DNA of 64,000 nt, from assembly GCA_027459505.1 (NCBI GenBank), contig DAIDIE010000023.1, positions 62,001-126,000 of the forward strand, given 5' to 3'. Source of the stretch: Acidobacteriota bacterium (lineage in GTDB: Bacteria > Acidobacteriota > Terriglobia > Terriglobales > SCQP01). The notes below the pieces were generated by a model. It did no database searches and was not told the DNA's origin. It saw only the letters and a list, made by a program, of their open reading frames with translations. Positions 53,380-62,302 of this stretch are shown here, in pieces; position 1 is the stretch's first letter, and the number at the start of each line of letters is the position of its first letter. Position numbers and translations under genes: made by a program.

Positions 53380-53568
53380 AGGAGCGAGCCACCGAGTCCT
53401 CCCTGCGGGAGGAGATCGCAGTTGGGGGGCCGCGAAATTCCGAAGGGCGGCTCCCTCGCGGGGGAGAGGAGCCCGGCATCGGCGGCTTCACGTTCTCACT
53501 GGAGAACGTGCCAGTGACCCAACGGAAAGCAATGCCAGCGGGCGGCTCAGGAGACGAGGCCGTGCCTC
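53380..53568 (+). repeat. Interspersed hairpin element, copy 6 (short, module type -A)
   Basis: 189 bp. It lacks the 41-base second-hairpin module as copy 4 does, but has the type A 3' segment of copy 1. First and third hairpins are perfect. It lies between convergent genes, 97 bp after the small secreted protein gene. Confidence 0.92.
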
Positions 53569-53596
53569 ATCCCTTGCCGCTCCCACGACTGCGGTC

Positions 53597-54727
53597 TCAT
53601 CGTCGCAGTCTCGCGCCGTTCCGCACCCGCTCCGCCGCGGCCAGTTCTGTGTAGAGTTTCCAGTAGCCCTCCACCATGCGCCGGTAATTGAAGCGCCGCT
53701 CCGCGACGCGGCGGCATTCTGTCCGGTCAATCTGGCCCAGCCGTTTCCATCCCTCCCAAAGCTCATCCAGGTCCGCGCCCAGCCAGCCGGTGCGCCCCTC
53801 CTCAACGATTTCCGGCAACGCGCCGCGCCGCAGGGCCAGTACCGGCGTTGCGCTGGCCGCCGCCTCCATGGCCACCAGCGAACTGGTCTCGTCCACCAGC
53901 GATGGAATCACCACCGCGGCGGCGTTGGCCAGCAATTCACGCTTTTCCGCGAGTGTGGGCGCCTCGCGCCACATCACCGCCGCACCCAGCGCGGGAGCGA
54001 TCCGGGTGGCGAAGTAGTTCTGGTGATAGGGCAGCGGATAAACGCAGCCGGCCAGCACCAAACGTCTCCCACAGCGCCGGGCAAACTCGATGGCGAGGTG
54101 CGCCCCCTTCTCCTCGCACACCCGCCCCAGATAAAGCAGGTATCCGCCATCACCGGCGCCGGCAATAAACTGCTCCACCGGAATCCCGTTCTCGACAACG
54201 CCCATGAGTCTGTCTTGCAAGCCGGGGTCGCGCTCGTACTGTTCGTGTTGGGTGCGGCTGACGCACTGCAGACGCACGTTTCCGGGCAGGTGATCGAAGA
54301 AGTCCGCCGGGTACAGGCTGCGCGCCAGGTGGACGGTAAACAGCACGGGGATAGGCGCAATGGCTTCCGCCCACGGCCGCGGGTCGGCGCCCTGGTTGTG
54401 CACCAGACTCCAGGACTCGCGCCGGGTCAACGCAAGAATCCGGCGGCATTGCTCCCGCTGCAAGGTTTCAAGCCGCGCATCGCCGCTCACCAGCGCCGCG
54501 ATATCTCCGGCGACCGTGCTTCCTTGGCGGGCGAGCGTTGTTGCACGGAAGCTGGATTCTCCCGCCGCGGCCGCGCGTTCCTGCAAGCCGCGCAGCAGCC
54601 AGTAGAGCACCTGCTCGCTTCCGCCCGCCGCGGCTTCCGTCACCGGCAAGAGCGGATAGGCGGTGTAGAGGATCTTCATCGCGGTCGCGTCCAATTCCGG
54701 CGTGCGGCATGTTGGACGGAAAGTCAT
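53597..54727 (-). CDS. GT4-family glycosyltransferase
   Basis: GT-B fold enzyme of 376 aa. N-terminal domain: AAAGGSEQVLYWLLRGL, a sugar-acceptor side pattern; C-terminal nucleotide-sugar domain: YLLYLGRVCEEKGAHLAIEFA, PSLVDETSSLVAMEAAASATPVLA with the EX7E-type glutamates, and REGRTGWL-like GRTGWLGADL. Start ATG 54727 overlaps the preceding PIG-L gene by one to three bases; an alternative Met 16 codons in (MKILYTAYPLL) fits homologues better. With the PIG-L deacetylase it may build a glycoconjugate. Confidence 0.88.
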   Translation of the reverse strand: MTFRPTCRTPELDATAMKILYTAYPLLPVTEAAAGGSEQVLYWLLRGLQERAAAAGESSFRATTLARQGSTVAGDIAALVSGDARLETLQREQCRRILALTRRESWSLVHNQGADPRPWAEAIAPIPVLFTVHLARSLYPADFFDHLPGNVRLQCVSRTQHEQYERDPGLQDRLMGVVENGIPVEQFIAGAGDGGYLLYLGRVCEEKGAHLAIEFARRCGRRLVLAGCVYPLPYHQNYFATRIAPALGAAVMWREAPTLAEKRELLANAAAVVIPSLVDETSSLVAMEAAASATPVLALRRGALPEIVEEGRTGWLGADLDELWEGWKRLGQIDRTECRRVAERRFNYRRMVEGYWKLYTELAAAERVRNGARLRR

Positions 54728-55548
54728 CAGGTCCCCACCGGCAACGCCGCGAGAAAGTTGGTAAACAGTTGGGAGAGCCGCGCCGGTGCGATGGGCCAGC
54801 CCCAGCTTTGCCAGACCGCCGGGCCCTCCGCGGCGGGTCTGGAATAATCATGCAACTGCAAGGGGCGCACCCACTCCGGCTGCAGGGGAAAGTGCTTGAG
54901 CGTTTCCCACTGCGAGCGGTAGCACTCCAGCGCCGTGCGTTTTTTCTGTAACGCCTCGGGCGCGGGCCAAATGGGGTGCGCGGCGGCGGGATCGGCAAAT
55001 TCGAGATAGCGCAGCCCGCCGTCCGCCGCCATGCGATAGAGCGGATACTCCCAGAACCGTACCTTCTGCTTGAGACGGTTATGCAGCGCTGTTGCCAGCA
55101 CGTTGCAGGCATCATGATCGGGATGGCCGTTTTCATAGGCCGGCGCCAGAACGTGGGCCGGCCGGTACTTTCGCACCAGGGTGAGTAAGAAATCCAGGGC
55201 CGGGTTTAGTTGATTGGCGAGATCCTGATCGCGAAAGCTGGCCTGGTACACATCCTGCGCCGCTAACCCCAGCATGGACGTGGCGGCAAGCAATTCCTCG
55301 TGCCGTCGTTTGCGGTAACTCGTGTCAGTCCAGGCGGCTTCTCCAAGCGGCGCCGCCGGGATAGCCGTCGCGTCGAGCGGGACGCCATCGGTGAGGACCG
55401 CGACCGCAACTCTTTCCCTGGGCGAGTCGTTCTGCAGGCGGCTGGCGAGCAGAGCGCCCAGCCCCGCCGTTTCGTCATCGGGATGAGCGGCCAGCAGAAG
55501 CAGCGGGTCGCTCAGCAGTGCGGAAGGGATTTGCAACGCCTCGGCCAT
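54727..55548 (-). CDS. PIG-L/LmbE-family deacetylase
   Basis: Zinc-dependent N-acetylglucosamine-type deacetylase of 273 aa. The metal motif AAHPDDETAGLGAL is at about 19, and ENGHPDHDACNV at about 136 gives the third ligand; both match the LmbE family (MshB, BshB, PIG-L). It is directly upstream of and overlapping the GT4 gene, the gene pair seen in bacillithiol or glycan synthesis (BshB/BshA-like). There is no bshC here, so the product is unresolved. Confidence 0.88.
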   Translation of the reverse strand: MAEALQIPSALLSDPLLLLAAHPDDETAGLGALLASRLQNDSPRERVAVAVLTDGVPLDATAIPAAPLGEAAWTDTSYRKRRHEELLAATSMLGLAAQDVYQASFRDQDLANQLNPALDFLLTLVRKYRPAHVLAPAYENGHPDHDACNVLATALHNRLKQKVRFWEYPLYRMAADGGLRYLEFADPAAAHPIWPAPEALQKKRTALECYRSQWETLKHFPLQPEWVRPLQLHDYSRPAAEGPAVWQSWGWPIAPARLSQLFTNFLAALPVGT

Positions 55549-55795
55549 TCCAGCTTAGATGGCGAAGAGGGCGGGCGTGCCGCATCGCGGCAGGGCGGCG
55601 GGGTGGGCGCATGTGCCGCGGCGCGGCGGCGGCGCGCAGGCACGAGGAGCCAAGCGCGCGTTCCTGGGCCCCTTTTCCCCACCCCCATTGGTGGACTTCT
55701 TCTACTCTCACCATCCCTGAGGTGAGCTGCGGAATTCTGAGGAGCACAGCGGTTCGGGTCCTGCTCAAGGCGTTGCGCCGCAATTGAGGCACTCT
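55549..55795. other. Gene-free stretch between PIG-L and the NHL lipoprotein gene
   Basis: 247 bp between divergently transcribed genes; promoters for both should lie here. No conserved repeat, hairpin terminator or RNA was recognised. Confidence 0.4.
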
Positions 55796-58700
55796 ATGAA
55801 TTTGCAGCCGTCAAAATGGGGCGCACTGGCCCTGCTTGTGAGCTTTCTGGCCCTCAGTGCGGGTTGTGGCAGTTCCAGCGGCACACCCACCAATCCGACT
55901 CCGAAGCAGGCCATCTCGATTGCCATCACGCCCGCCCAGGCTACCGTGATCCTGGGGCAGACGCAGCAGTTCACCGCCAGCCTGAAAAACGCCGGCAACA
56001 CCAACGTGACCTGGGCGGTGAATCAGGTGGTGGGCGGCGGCGCCGATACCGGCACGATCGACAAGAACGGCCTCTACACCGCTCCCAGCGTGTTGCCCAA
56101 TCCGGCGACGGTAACCGTCAGCGTGACCAGCGTGGAGGACACCAGCAAATCGGCTCAGGCCACCGTGACCTTGCAGGCGCCGGTAGCGGTCAGCGTGAGT
56201 CCCACCCAGGCGACGGTGCGGCTGGGGCGCAGCGTGCAGTTCAGCGCCAGCGTGCAAAATGATGCCCAGAACGCGGGCGTGACCTGGGCGGTGAATCAGG
56301 TGGCGGGTGGGAACGCCAACGTGGGCACGATTGACAATACCGGGCTCTACACCGCGCCGGGCGTGATGCCCAGCGCAACGGTGGTAACGATCACCGCCAC
56401 CAGCGTGACCGACGCAACCAAATCCGCAAATGCCCAGGTGACGTTGCAGCCCGATGTCAGCGTCGCGGTCGTGCCCGCGACGGCAACCGTGGCCACCGGG
56501 GGCAAGCAGGCTTTCCAAGCGACCGTCACGGGAGACAGCAACATCGCCGTGACCTGGCAGGTCAATCAGGTGGCCGGCGGCAACGACACAGTCGGCACCA
56601 TCGACAGCAGTGGCAACTACACCGCGCCCAGCGCCTTGCCCAACCCGGCAACCGTGACTGTCACAGCCGTGAGTCAGGCGGACCCCACCGCCAGCGGCAG
56701 CGCACAGGTTACCTTGGAGGTGGTCAACGTCAACCTGGAACTGGCGCCCACAGCCGCCAGTTTGCAACTGGCCAAGGCGGCAACCGCGACTGACAGCGTG
56801 AATGTAACTGCCCCGGACGGGTTTACCGGCAGCATTCAACTGGCGGTCACCGGACTGCCCGCAAACGTGAGCGGCAGTTGGGACAACAGCACGCTGACCG
56901 GCAGCGGAACGGCCACCCTCACTTTGACCAGCGCCAGCTTCAGCCTGGCGCAGACACTTCCCATCACCATCAGCGCCAGCAGCAAAGACAGCAACGGGAA
57001 TACGCAGCATCAGACCGCGACCGTCAATCTCACCATCACTGGTTGGCAAGGCCAGGTGCATACCCTGGCGGGCCAGCCCGGCGGGGTGGGGTTCGAAGAT
57101 GGTTCCGGCACGGTCGACGAACTCGAAGCGCACGGCATTACCGCCGCCAACGGCCAGCTGTTCTTTGTGGATGGGCGCGGCAAGGCGCTGCGCAGCCTCG
57201 ACTTGGGCAGCGATACGGTCAGCACCCTGGTCGGCGGTCCCTTCTCCTATGCTGTGCCCTTCGGCTCCGCGGTAGCCTATGACGCCAGCCGCGCCACCTG
57301 GTACATTGCCGACACCGACTTGAGTTCGATCCTCGCCTATCAGCCCGGCGCCGGCAACACCTTCATCTTCGCCGGTACCGGACACAGCGGCAGCGCGGAT
57401 GGAACGCTGACCAGCGCCAGCTTCAATCAGCCGCACGGGCTGGCGCTCAGCGCCGACGACAACACGTTGTACGTCGCCGATTCCGGCAACGGCACCATTC
57501 GCAAAATCGATCTGGTGGCGGGCATGGTCAGCACGGTCGCCGGGCAGGCCGGGCACCAGAGCAGCATCGATGGTGTGGGAACCAGCGCCGGCCTGGATTG
57601 GCCCTGGGGACTGGACATCGATCCAAGCGGGCAAAACATTTACTTCACCGAGCATTGGGCGCTGCGCATCCGGCGTTTCAGCCTGCTGGACGGCACGGTG
57701 ACCACGTTGACCGGAGGCCCGGGCGCCGGCCCCGGCATGCTGGATGGGCCGCCGGGCACGGCCACCTTCAGAATCCTGCGCGGCTTGCGCGTCGATCCCC
57801 ATCCCGGAGCGAACCTGCTGTACTTCGGGGATGGCAATCTGATCCGCGCCCTCACACTCACCGCAACGCCTACCGTGGTCACCCTCTCCGGACAGTGGAA
57901 CTCCGGCGATGCCGACGGCTACGGATGGAAGCCGTCGTTCTTTACCCCACGCGACCTGGTGGCGGTGCCCGATTTTATTGGGGCGGGATCGACCAGCCTG
58001 TTTATCGCCGACACCGATAACGGACTGGTGCGGGAGCTCGACATTCCTGACATCAGCGCCATCACCTCCGCGGCCGCGCCGGATGAAGGCACCCTGGATC
58101 TGCAGGTAAAGACGATTGATGGCCAGAAGCCTCATTTCGGCCTGGTCGATGGCGCCGGAACGGGCGCGGATTTCACCACCCCTTCCACCGCCTTGTTTGA
58201 CTTGCCACAGGGCATTACCACCGATGGAACCGTCGCCTACATTGCCGACAGCTCCAACGACGCCATTCGCAAACTCGATCTCAGCACCGGTACGGTCACC
58301 ACAATTGCCGGCGGACATGCCGGCTCGAGCGATGGGGTGGGCTCAGCGGCCAACTTCTACTTCCCGGACGGAGTCGAGCTGGACGCGCCGCGCAACCTGC
58401 TCTACATTGCCGACACCGCCAACTCACGCATTCGCGTTATGGATCTCACCACCGGCATGGTCACCACCATTGCCGGTTCCAGCACGACCGGCTGGCAGGA
58501 CGGCGTGGGTTCCAACGCGCACTTCAACCACCCCTACGGCATGGCCATCACCAAAGACGGCTCTACGCTGTACATCGCCGACGTGGGCGACAACGCGATC
58601 CGTGTGCTCAACACGGCAACGGACGCGGTCACCACCATCGCCGGTCCGGCTTATGGCTGGCACGATGGGGTGGGGGCGAAGGCGCAGTTTTTCGATCCTA

Positions 58701-59140
58701 CCGGCCTGGCGCTGACCCCCGACGAGAGCACGCTCTATATCACCGACTTCAATAACCACCTGATCCGCAAACTCGACATTGCCAGTGCGACGGTCACCAC
58801 CATCGCCGGCCAGCCCAACGTCTGCGGTTACCACGACGGTATCGGGACCGCCGCGACTCTCTGTTCGCCCGCCATGCTGGCCACCGACGGGCGCAGCCTG
58901 TTTTGGGGCGATTCGCTGACTGGGCAATTGCGCGTGATGAACCTGAGCAGCGGGCAGGTAACGACCCTGACCGCCAATCCGGGCATCCTGCACCTGCAGG
59001 ACGGCTCGCTGCGGGAAGTGCCGGGAGGCATCCGCTCCACCGTGCAGTGCAATGAGCCCTTCGGGGTGGCGCTGGCCCCCGACGACAGCTTCCTGCTGAT
59101 CACCGATATGCATGGCAACACGGTCCGTATCCTGCAGTAG
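55796..59140 (+). CDS. Large lipoprotein with bacterial Ig-like domains and NHL beta-propeller
   Basis: A 1114 aa protein. The lipobox LALSAGC near residue 23 marks a lipoprotein. Three BIG2-like Ig domains follow (each with Q-FTA/SA-, V-TWAVNQV and GLYTAP/NYTAP motifs), then a further beta domain and, from about residue 420, NHL repeats with the phrases LYIADTANSRIR, VTTIAGG and DGVGS. These form one or two beta-propellers, probably for binding proteins or sugars at the surface. Start ATG 55796 has GAGG upstream. Repetitive composition suggests domain shuffling. Common type in Acidobacteria. Confidence 0.85.
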   Translation: MNLQPSKWGALALLVSFLALSAGCGSSSGTPTNPTPKQAISIAITPAQATVILGQTQQFTASLKNAGNTNVTWAVNQVVGGGADTGTIDKNGLYTAPSVLPNPATVTVSVTSVEDTSKSAQATVTLQAPVAVSVSPTQATVRLGRSVQFSASVQNDAQNAGVTWAVNQVAGGNANVGTIDNTGLYTAPGVMPSATVVTITATSVTDATKSANAQVTLQPDVSVAVVPATATVATGGKQAFQATVTGDSNIAVTWQVNQVAGGNDTVGTIDSSGNYTAPSALPNPATVTVTAVSQADPTASGSAQVTLEVVNVNLELAPTAASLQLAKAATATDSVNVTAPDGFTGSIQLAVTGLPANVSGSWDNSTLTGSGTATLTLTSASFSLAQTLPITISASSKDSNGNTQHQTATVNLTITGWQGQVHTLAGQPGGVGFEDGSGTVDELEAHGITAANGQLFFVDGRGKALRSLDLGSDTVSTLVGGPFSYAVPFGSAVAYDASRATWYIADTDLSSILAYQPGAGNTFIFAGTGHSGSADGTLTSASFNQPHGLALSADDNTLYVADSGNGTIRKIDLVAGMVSTVAGQAGHQSSIDGVGTSAGLDWPWGLDIDPSGQNIYFTEHWALRIRRFSLLDGTVTTLTGGPGAGPGMLDGPPGTATFRILRGLRVDPHPGANLLYFGDGNLIRALTLTATPTVVTLSGQWNSGDADGYGWKPSFFTPRDLVAVPDFIGAGSTSLFIADTDNGLVRELDIPDISAITSAAAPDEGTLDLQVKTIDGQKPHFGLVDGAGTGADFTTPSTALFDLPQGITTDGTVAYIADSSNDAIRKLDLSTGTVTTIAGGHAGSSDGVGSAANFYFPDGVELDAPRNLLYIADTANSRIRVMDLTTGMVTTIAGSSTTGWQDGVGSNAHFNHPYGMAITKDGSTLYIADVGDNAIRVLNTATDAVTTIAGPAYGWHDGVGAKAQFFDPTGLALTPDESTLYITDFNNHLIRKLDIASATVTTIAGQPNVCGYHDGIGTAATLCSPAMLATDGRSLFWGDSLTGQLRVMNLSSGQVTTLTANPGILHLQDGSLREVPGGIRSTVQCNEPFGVALAPDDSFLLITDMHGNTVRILQ

Positions 59141-59178
59141 GGTGGCTGCAGGCGGAAAGCGGCAGCCCTATAAACAGG

Positions 59179-59380
59179 AGGAGCGAGTCACCGAGTCCTC
59201 CTTCGCCGCGCGCCAGTGCTCCCGGCGAAGCCCCGTGGGCATTGAGGGTCTGGCTTCGTGGGGCGGCTCGCGCGGGAGGGGCGCCCGCCGTCGGCGGCTT
59301 GGCGGCCCCACTGGAGGACGTGCCAGCGGCCCAACGGAAAGCAATGCCGGCGGGCGGCTCAGCAGGCGAGGCCGTGCCTT
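59179..59380 (+). repeat. Interspersed hairpin element, copy 8 (divergent, alternative middle module)
   Basis: It has the standard 5' start AGGAGCGAGTCACCGAG and 3' part (CCCAACGGAAAGCAATGCC to GAGGCCGTGCCTT), but the middle is a different hairpin, CGAAGCC...GGCTTCG, related to copy 7. First and third hairpins are decayed. It starts 39 bp after the lipoprotein stop and ends about 50 bp before the GH9 start. Confidence 0.8.
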
Positions 59381-59431
59381 TCTGGGGCGAGAGCCTATAA
59401 TGAAGGGGCTGTCTGGAAGGCAATAGATCCC

Positions 59432-61246
59432 GTGAACCGCCGCTATTTTTTGAATTCACTCCTGGCGCTGCCCCCGGCGCTGGCTCTGCAGAAGACCAAG
59501 CCCAGCGATGACCTTTACACCGCATTGGGACATGCGCTGGATGAGCCTTCCGGCATCATCTCCCCGGAATCGATTCGCGCCTTCAAGGTCAACCAGCTCG
59601 GCTATCTGCCGCGGGCGCGCAAGCTTGCCATGTTCAGCGCCTCGCGGCCAGGGCGCGACTTCCATGTCTATCACGCGGGAACCAGCACCATTGCCTTTTC
59701 CGGCACGTTGAGCGAGGCGCGCTTCGACGCCGATTCGGGCGATCACGTGCAGGCGGCGGATTTCACCTCGCTGCGGCAGCCCGGCCGCTACGAGCTGGGC
59801 GGACCCGGCCTGCAGCGCAGTCAGAGCTTCGAAATCGGCAACGAAATCTACCGCCACGCCTATCTGCTGGCGGCGCGCTTCTATTACGGGCAGCGCTGCG
59901 GGACGGCAGTCGATCTGGCGCCGCTGTTTCCGCAATACAAACACCACGTCTGCCACCTCAAGGCCGGCTATGATCCCTCCTCGGGCAGGAGCGGCGAACT
60001 GCACAACCGGGGTGGCTGGCACGACGCCGGCGATTACGGGCGCTATGCCGCCAACGGCGGGCTCAGCACCGCCTCGCTCTTGTGGGCCTATGAACTGTTC
60101 GCGCCGGCGGTGGGCGCCATCAGCCTGCACATTCCCGAGTCGGGCAATGGAATCTCCGACCTGCTGAATGAAGCGCGCTGGAATCTGAACTGGATGATGA
60201 CGCTGCAGGATGCGGATGGGGGCGTCTGGCACAAGCAGACCAGCACGCATTTCGCTCCGTTTGTCATGCCGGAAAACGATCGCCTGGCAAGCTTCGTGAT
60301 TGGAACCGGTCAGTCACCCTACAAGTGTTCGGCTGCGACTGGCAATCTTGCCGCGGTTGCCGCCATTGCCGCACGCCTTTTCGAGCCCCACCACCCGGCC
60401 TACGCCCGCGAATGTCTGCGGGCGGCGCGCAAGGCGTGGGCGTGGTTGAGTAAGAATCCCGATTCCTTGTTCCTGCGCAACCCCGCCGGCATCTGGACTG
60501 GCGCCTATGGAGACCCCAGCGCCGGCGACGAGCGCTTCTGGGCCGCCGCGGAATTGTTCCGCACCACCGGCGAGGAAGAGTTCCACAATTACTTCCTGGA
60601 GAACTATGCTCACTACCTCCAGCCGGAGTTGAGCGCGCCCAATTGGGGACAGGAAAGCGCTATGGGATTGTGGACTTACGCGCTGGCGCCCGCCCGCCGC
60701 GGACGCGTGGTGCTGAGGAAAGACGAGCGCGCCCTGCAGGCGATTCGCGACGCCAGCCTGCGTTCCGCTGACGCGCTGGTGCGCCGCGCCGAAGGCAACG
60801 GATACCGCACCACCATGCGCGCCTCCGATTACGTCTGGGGCTCCAACAGCGTCGTTGGCAACTACGGCGTGCAACTTTTAATCGCCAGCCATCTGCAGCC
60901 CAAGCCGGAGTATGTCGACACCGCGCTGGAGAACCTGCATTACCTGCTGGGCCGCAACCCTCTCTCGCTGAGTTACGTTACGCAAGTCGGCTCCCATGCG
61001 GTGCGGCGTCCGCATCACCGCCCGAGCGCCAGTGATGGCGTTGAGGCGCCCTGGCCGGGCATGCTCTCCGGCGGCCCCAACCGCCACCGCCAGGACGCGG
61101 CCATGCGCAAGTACATTGCGGAAGACCATCCGCCGATGAAGAACTACATCGACAACGCGGCCGCTTATTCGTGCAACGAGGTGGCCATCAACTGGAATGC
61201 CCCACTGGTCTTCCTGCTGGCCGGCGCCTGCGCCGCGAAGGAGTGA
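59432..61246 (+). CDS. GH9 cellulase (endoglucanase) with N-terminal Ig-like domain
   Basis: Glycoside hydrolase family 9 of 604 aa. An N-terminal CelD_N-type Ig domain (SIRAFKVNQLGYLPRARKLA, residues 40-130) precedes the (alpha/alpha)6 catalytic domain. The nucleophile-assisting Asp pair is in GGWHDAGDYGRY (about 195), later SDYVWGSN, NPLSLSYVTQVGSHAV, PHHRPS and the acid Glu in SCNEVAINWNAPLV (about 583). The N-terminus (RRYFLNSLLALPPALAL) looks like a signal, possibly Tat. I chose GTG 59432; the frame is open upstream into element copy 8. Together with the GH3 enzyme it fits cellulose or beta-glucan use. Confidence 0.9.
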   Translation: MNRRYFLNSLLALPPALALQKTKPSDDLYTALGHALDEPSGIISPESIRAFKVNQLGYLPRARKLAMFSASRPGRDFHVYHAGTSTIAFSGTLSEARFDADSGDHVQAADFTSLRQPGRYELGGPGLQRSQSFEIGNEIYRHAYLLAARFYYGQRCGTAVDLAPLFPQYKHHVCHLKAGYDPSSGRSGELHNRGGWHDAGDYGRYAANGGLSTASLLWAYELFAPAVGAISLHIPESGNGISDLLNEARWNLNWMMTLQDADGGVWHKQTSTHFAPFVMPENDRLASFVIGTGQSPYKCSAATGNLAAVAAIAARLFEPHHPAYARECLRAARKAWAWLSKNPDSLFLRNPAGIWTGAYGDPSAGDERFWAAAELFRTTGEEEFHNYFLENYAHYLQPELSAPNWGQESAMGLWTYALAPARRGRVVLRKDERALQAIRDASLRSADALVRRAEGNGYRTTMRASDYVWGSNSVVGNYGVQLLIASHLQPKPEYVDTALENLHYLLGRNPLSLSYVTQVGSHAVRRPHHRPSASDGVEAPWPGMLSGGPNRHRQDAAMRKYIAEDHPPMKNYIDNAAAYSCNEVAINWNAPLVFLLAGACAAKE

Positions 61247-61295
61247 AGCGGGCTGCCGGCGAGCAGCTGGCGCCTGGCAGCGGACAGTTGGGAAC

Positions 61296-61438
61296 CAGTT
61301 GTCGGTTGCCAGTTGTCAGTTGCCAGTTGCCAGTTGCCGGTTGTCAGTTGTCCCTCTCTCCTTGCGTCGAGCACAGCATCCGGCGCGTACTCCACTCCCC
61401 AGGGACTACGGACAACTGACAACTGACAACGGGCAACT
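61296..61438 (+). repeat. Inverted heptad array A
   Basis: Eight 7-bp units (CAGTTGT/CAGTTGC/CGGTTGC types) in exact register at 61296-61351, a 59 bp spacer beginning CCCTCTCTCC, then four inverted units (GACAACT) at 61411-61438. Array B at 62303 has the same spacer sequence. The two flank the transposase. Confidence 0.85.
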
Positions 61439-61452
61439 CCTCAGCCGGATGC

Positions 61453-61479
61453 CCCACTCAACGTATTTTGTTGAGTGGG
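61453..61479 (+). repeat. REP-like hairpin 1
   Basis: CCCACTCAAC and GTTGAGTGGG pair perfectly (10 bp) around a 7-base loop. It is the first of three related hairpins around the RAYT gene and is typical of REP elements mobilised by these proteins. Confidence 0.8.
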
Positions 61480-61608
61480 CGGCGCAGAGGTTTGAGGCGC
61501 CGCGGAGTGAGTGCACATGGTCTGCCGCTGCAGCCTCGCGTTGCAGGGCCGCTCACCCCGCCCGTCTGTGTGGTACTACGGCGACGCAAGCTGCGGTAGG
61601 TCCTCGCA

Positions 61609-62242
61609 ATGACGGCTGGACTACAGCGCCGTTACGGCTCCGGACACCTGCACTTTATAACCTGCAGTTGCTATCGGCGCCCACCCCTTGTTGGCCACCG
61701 CGGAAAGACGCCAAGTGTTTCTTGGCGTCCTCGAGCTTATCCGCCAGCGGTATATCTTTGCGATCGCCGGCTATGTCGTCATGCCAGAGCACTTTCATCT
61801 CCTGATGAGCGAGCCGGAGCAGGGAAACCCGTCTATTGTAATGAAGGCATTGAAGCAGACCGTGGCCCGCCGCGTGCTTTCGGAGCGGCCGGCGCCGTTG
61901 CACGGCCTGGCTTCGGAACAGCATTTTTGGCAGAAGCGTTTTTACGACTTCAACGTTTGGAGCGGGCGCAAGCGAATCGAGAAGCTGCGCTACATGCACC
62001 GCTACCCAGTAGCGCGCGGCCTCGCTGAATCACCTGAACAGTGGCTCTGGAGCAGTTTTCGCGCCTACGCGTATGGCGAGTCCGGAATCGTGCAAGTCCA
62101 AGCGGTAGTAGATGGTATGGCGATGCCCACTCAACAAGAGGCGTTGAGTGGACCCGGTCAAGCTGCCATGGAAAGGACTAGCTCCGCTCAGATAGTCCGG
62201 GAGAGAGTTGGAGCACGCTCTGGGATGAGTTCTAGCGAATAG
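61609..62242 (+). pseudogene. REP-associated tyrosine transposase (RAYT, Y1_Tnp), frameshifted
   Basis: IS200-like single-strand transposase related to TnpA-REP. The N-terminal part (ATG 61609: LQRRYGSGHLHFITCSCYRR) is in one frame and the remainder from about 61688 (RRQVFLGVLELIRQRYIFAIAGYVVMPEHFHLLMSEP, shortened) in another, so a one-base shift near 61680-61690 splits it. The HUH motif HFH and the catalytic-Tyr region LRYMHRYPV are intact. The coding frame reads through REP hairpin 2 and ends at 62242. A TTG at 61688 could still make a truncated protein. The flanking REP hairpins confirm the family. Confidence 0.85.
62127..62151 (+). repeat. REP-like hairpin 2 (inside the 3' end of the RAYT frame)
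   Basis: CCACTCAAC/GTTGAGTGG (9 bp) with loop AAGAGGC, preceded by CGATG and followed by CCCGGTCA, as in hairpin 3. It lies inside the reading frame after the conserved transposase domain. Confidence 0.82.
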
Positions 62243-62257
62243 TTTCAGTGCGACGAT

Positions 62258-62286
62258 GCCCACTCAACAAAAGACGTTGAGTGGGC
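62258..62286 (+). repeat. REP-like hairpin 3
   Basis: GCCCACTCAAC/GTTGAGTGGGC (11 bp) with loop AAAAGAC. It has the same borders as hairpin 2 (CGAT before, ACCCGGTCA after), 15 bp after the RAYT stop. Confidence 0.82.
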
Positions 62287-62302
62287 ACCCGGTCACGTGG
62301 AA

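Noticed and set aside
55811-58318. 835-codon open frame on the minus strand
   Set aside because: Antisense to the Ig/NHL lipoprotein; its repetitive composition mirrors the repeats of the real gene.
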